Assembly: GCF_006483455.1 (NCBI RefSeq)
Contig: NZ_PPPU01000006.1
Span: 1 to 64,000, forward strand
Length of the DNA: 64,000 nt
Direction of reading: 5' to 3'
Origin: Methylomonas koyamae
GTDB lineage: Bacteria > Pseudomonadota > Gammaproteobacteria > Methylococcales > Methylomonadaceae
Shown: positions 62,427 to 64,000 of the stretch, piece after piece
Numbering within the stretch: position 1 is the stretch's first letter
Layout of the letters: each line of letters begins with the position of its first letter
Program-made: the position numbers and the translations under genes
The notes under the pieces: generated by a model
The model's database searches: none
What the model saw: the letters and a program-made list of their open reading frames with translations, nothing else
Told to the model about the DNA's origin: nothing

Positions 62427-62753
62427 ATGGCGGATAACACCGTCCACAAAGGTATTTTAAAAACCTGGAAAGACGATAGAGGTTTTGGCTTTATTCAGCC
62501 GGATGGCGGCGATAAGGATATTTTTATTCATATTTCTTCGCTGAAAGGCATGGCGCGGCGGCCGCAACGCGGCGATGTGATCGTTTACCGCGTGGCCCGC
62601 GAAGCCGACGGTAAATTGAAGGCGGTTGACGCCAGCATCGAAGGCGTTGCCTATCAGGCCGCACCTTCCAAGCCCGTTAAATTCTGGCGTTGGCTGGTTG
62701 CGTTGTTGCTGGGGTTGATCAGCGCCGCGGCCGCCGCCTATTTCTACCGGTAA
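62427..62753 (+). CDS. cold-shock-domain protein with C-terminal membrane helix
   Basis: 108 residues. Residues 1-70 are a cold-shock domain, with HKGILKTWKDDRGFGFIQPD carrying the aromatic RNP1 residues and KDIFIHISSL the RNP2. The C-terminus is a single membrane helix (FWRWLVALLLGLISAAAAAYFYR). It resembles the CSD-DUF1294 family but has lost the extra helices. It may hold RNA at the membrane. Confidence 0.85.
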   Translation: MADNTVHKGILKTWKDDRGFGFIQPDGGDKDIFIHISSLKGMARRPQRGDVIVYRVAREADGKLKAVDASIEGVAYQAAPSKPVKFWRWLVALLLGLISAAAAAYFYR

Positions 62754-62805
62754 CCCGGCCTGCCGGCGCATTACCGCACTATTTACTGGATTCCAGGGAT
62801 TACAG

Positions 62806-63435
62806 ATGGATTGGCTACATTATCTGCTCGACGTTTTGTTACACATTGATAAACATCTGGCCGAATTGATCGGCGAATACGGTGCAGTCACCTACGCGAT
62901 CTTGTTTGCTGTGATCTTTGTCGAAACCGGTTTCGTGGTGATGCCGTTTCTGCCGGGCGATTCGCTGCTGTTTGCCGCCGGAGCCTTTGTCGCGGTCGAT
63001 GCGCTGAATCTGCCGATGCTGCTCGGCATCATGAGCGTTGCCGCGGTCCTGGGTGACACGGTGAATTATTGGATCGGGCGTAGCGTCGGTAAACGCGCTT
63101 ACTCGTTGAGCTGGGTCAATCGGCAACATCTGGAGCGGGCGCAGACCTTTTACGAAACTTACGGCGCGAAGACGATTGTGTTGGCGCGTTTCGTGCCGAT
63201 CGTCCGCACCTTTGCCCCGTTCGTCGCCGGAATCGGCCGCATGCCGTACGGTTATTTCTTCCTTTACAACGTCGTGGGTGGCTTGGCCTGGGTCTTGATT
63301 TGCGTGTTTGCCGGCTATTTTTTCGGCAACATTCCGCTCATCAAACAAAATTTCGAACTGGCAATCCTGGCTATCGTGCTGTTGTCGATCACGCCTATCG
63401 CCGTCGAACTTTTGAAAGCGCGTAAGCAGCCCTAA
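62806..63435 (+). CDS. DedA-family membrane protein
   Basis: 209 residues with five or so hydrophobic helices. DedA signatures are FVETGFVVMPFLPGDSLLFAAG, VLGDTVNYWIGR and FARFVPIVRTFAPFVAGIGRM-like text (here LARFVPIVRT then FAPFVAGIGRM), with the acidic Glu and the two Arg important in the family. DedA proteins recycle lipid carriers such as undecaprenyl phosphate. The next gene starts 24 bases later. Confidence 0.92.
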   Translation: MDWLHYLLDVLLHIDKHLAELIGEYGAVTYAILFAVIFVETGFVVMPFLPGDSLLFAAGAFVAVDALNLPMLLGIMSVAAVLGDTVNYWIGRSVGKRAYSLSWVNRQHLERAQTFYETYGAKTIVLARFVPIVRTFAPFVAGIGRMPYGYFFLYNVVGGLAWVLICVFAGYFFGNIPLIKQNFELAILAIVLLSITPIAVELLKARKQP

Positions 63436-63459
63436 AACTGAATTCAGCGGAGAAACGGT

Positions 63460-64000
63460 ATGGAGATGAGCGATTCGCAGAAGTGGTTGTTATTGGCCTT
63501 TGTCGCTGGATTCGGCGGGTTGCTCTATTTGCTGGCTCCGGTATTGATGCCGTTTGCGGTCGCCGCGATTCTGGCTTATCTGGGCGATCCTTTGGTCGAT
63601 CGTTTGGAAACCCTGGAATTGCGCGGCTGGCGCCTCAATCGCACCCTGGCGGTGATCGTGGTGTTTTCCGGCATCATTTTTACCATCGCCGCCTTGCTGG
63701 TCGTGATTATTCCGGCGCTCGAATACCAGATCGGCGAGTTCATCGATAAACTGCCGTCCTATTTGAATTGGATCAACAAAGCCGTAATTCCCGATCTGCA
63801 GAAGTACTTCGGCCGCAGCATCCGCCCGCTGCGCGAAGAGCAACTGCTGAATATGATCCGGAATCACTGGCAAAATGGCGGCGTCGGCGAAAACCTGCTC
63901 GAATCGGTGTCGCATTCCGGCGCGGTGCTGATCGGTTGGGTCATGAACTTGGTCTTGATTCCGGTCATCACCTTTTATTTGCTGCGCGACTGGGACGAAC
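63460..64000 (+). CDS. AI-2E/PerM-family transporter, cut by window end
   Basis: The first 180 residues are present from the ATG at 63460 (AGCGGAGAA upstream). Hydrophobic helices start LLLAFVAGFGGLLYLLAPVLMPFAVAAILAYL, broken here at the family-typical Pro, followed by LVDRLETLELRGWRLNRTLAV and ITFYLLRDWDE. These match the AI-2E (PerM/TqsA) family. The frame is open to the last base. Confidence 0.88.
   Translation, partial: MEMSDSQKWLLLAFVAGFGGLLYLLAPVLMPFAVAAILAYLGDPLVDRLETLELRGWRLNRTLAVIVVFSGIIFTIAALLVVIIPALEYQIGEFIDKLPSYLNWINKAVIPDLQKYFGRSIRPLREEQLLNMIRNHWQNGGVGENLLESVSHSGAVLIGWVMNLVLIPVITFYLLRDWDE

Overview
The window looks like chromosomal DNA of a gammaproteobacterial methanotroph close to Methylomonas. 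Three things point there. There is a crtN-ald-crtN2 cluster for C30 carotenoid aldehydes (46135-50798). There are two tandem methylene-tetrahydromethanopterin dehydrogenase genes (20736-22593). There is a pair of quinoprotein-relay proteins, a zinc metallohydrolase and a SoxYZ-like carrier (28233-30004). The housekeeping blocks leuS-lptE-holA, cysE-iscR-iscS-iscA and csrA-tRNA follow usual gammaproteobacterial order. The assignment is inferred from gene content only; no rRNA is present.

Layout. 1-476 holds palindromic repeats. 477-3642 encodes a secreted ExeM/NucH-type nuclease with a C-terminal dockerin-like module and, 61 bp downstream, a cohesin-like protein with a PEP-CTERM-type anchor. 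3877-5659 is a divergent pair (PlcP/LpxH-like metallophosphoesterase and PhoU) with three Pho-box-like sites between them. 6098-10958 is a hybrid histidine kinase overlapping a GGDEF response regulator. 11206-16741 carries a lone ParA, a zinc-ribbon protein, leuS, lptE and holA. 16820-24294 carries a second PEP-CTERM protein, rubredoxin, proS, uvrY/gacA, two mtdB paralogues, suhB and trmJ. 24299-27115 is cysE and an isc operon lacking iscU, with a promoter that overlaps an IscR-type site. 27158-27499 encodes a small Cys-rich exported peptide resembling HvfA/bufferin RiPP precursors. 27694-31670 runs from def through the quinoprotein-relay pair to csrA and tRNA-Ser, -Arg and -Asn.

32262-35533 is the divergent metE/metR pair. 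35.5-39.85 kb is the accessory region. It has an intact ccdAB, a frameshifted yoeB-like remnant, an AT-rich HEPN-like orphan between inverted copies of a multi-hairpin repeat, and a hicB with a decapitated hicA. A cobalamin riboswitch (39893-40082) then leads nrdAB, whose nrdA has picked up a palindromic repeat in frame. 45.3-46.1 kb has no protein gene but contains one well-delimited small-RNA candidate and a second, weaker one. The carotenoid cluster follows, then an RRM-like protein, a soluble CZB chemoreceptor, an FtsX-type ABC exporter, an ICMT-like methyltransferase, trxB, ftsK, a SemiSWEET, cobO, small stress-type proteins, a DedA protein and a truncated AI-2E/PerM transporter.

Recurring themes. 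Cobalamin: riboswitch-controlled class Ia RNR, B12-independent MetE, and CobO. Phosphate starvation: phoU and the metallophosphoesterase. The Gac/Csr circuit: uvrY, csrA and a GGA-containing RNA candidate. A dense population of palindromic repeats, two of which have entered coding sequence.
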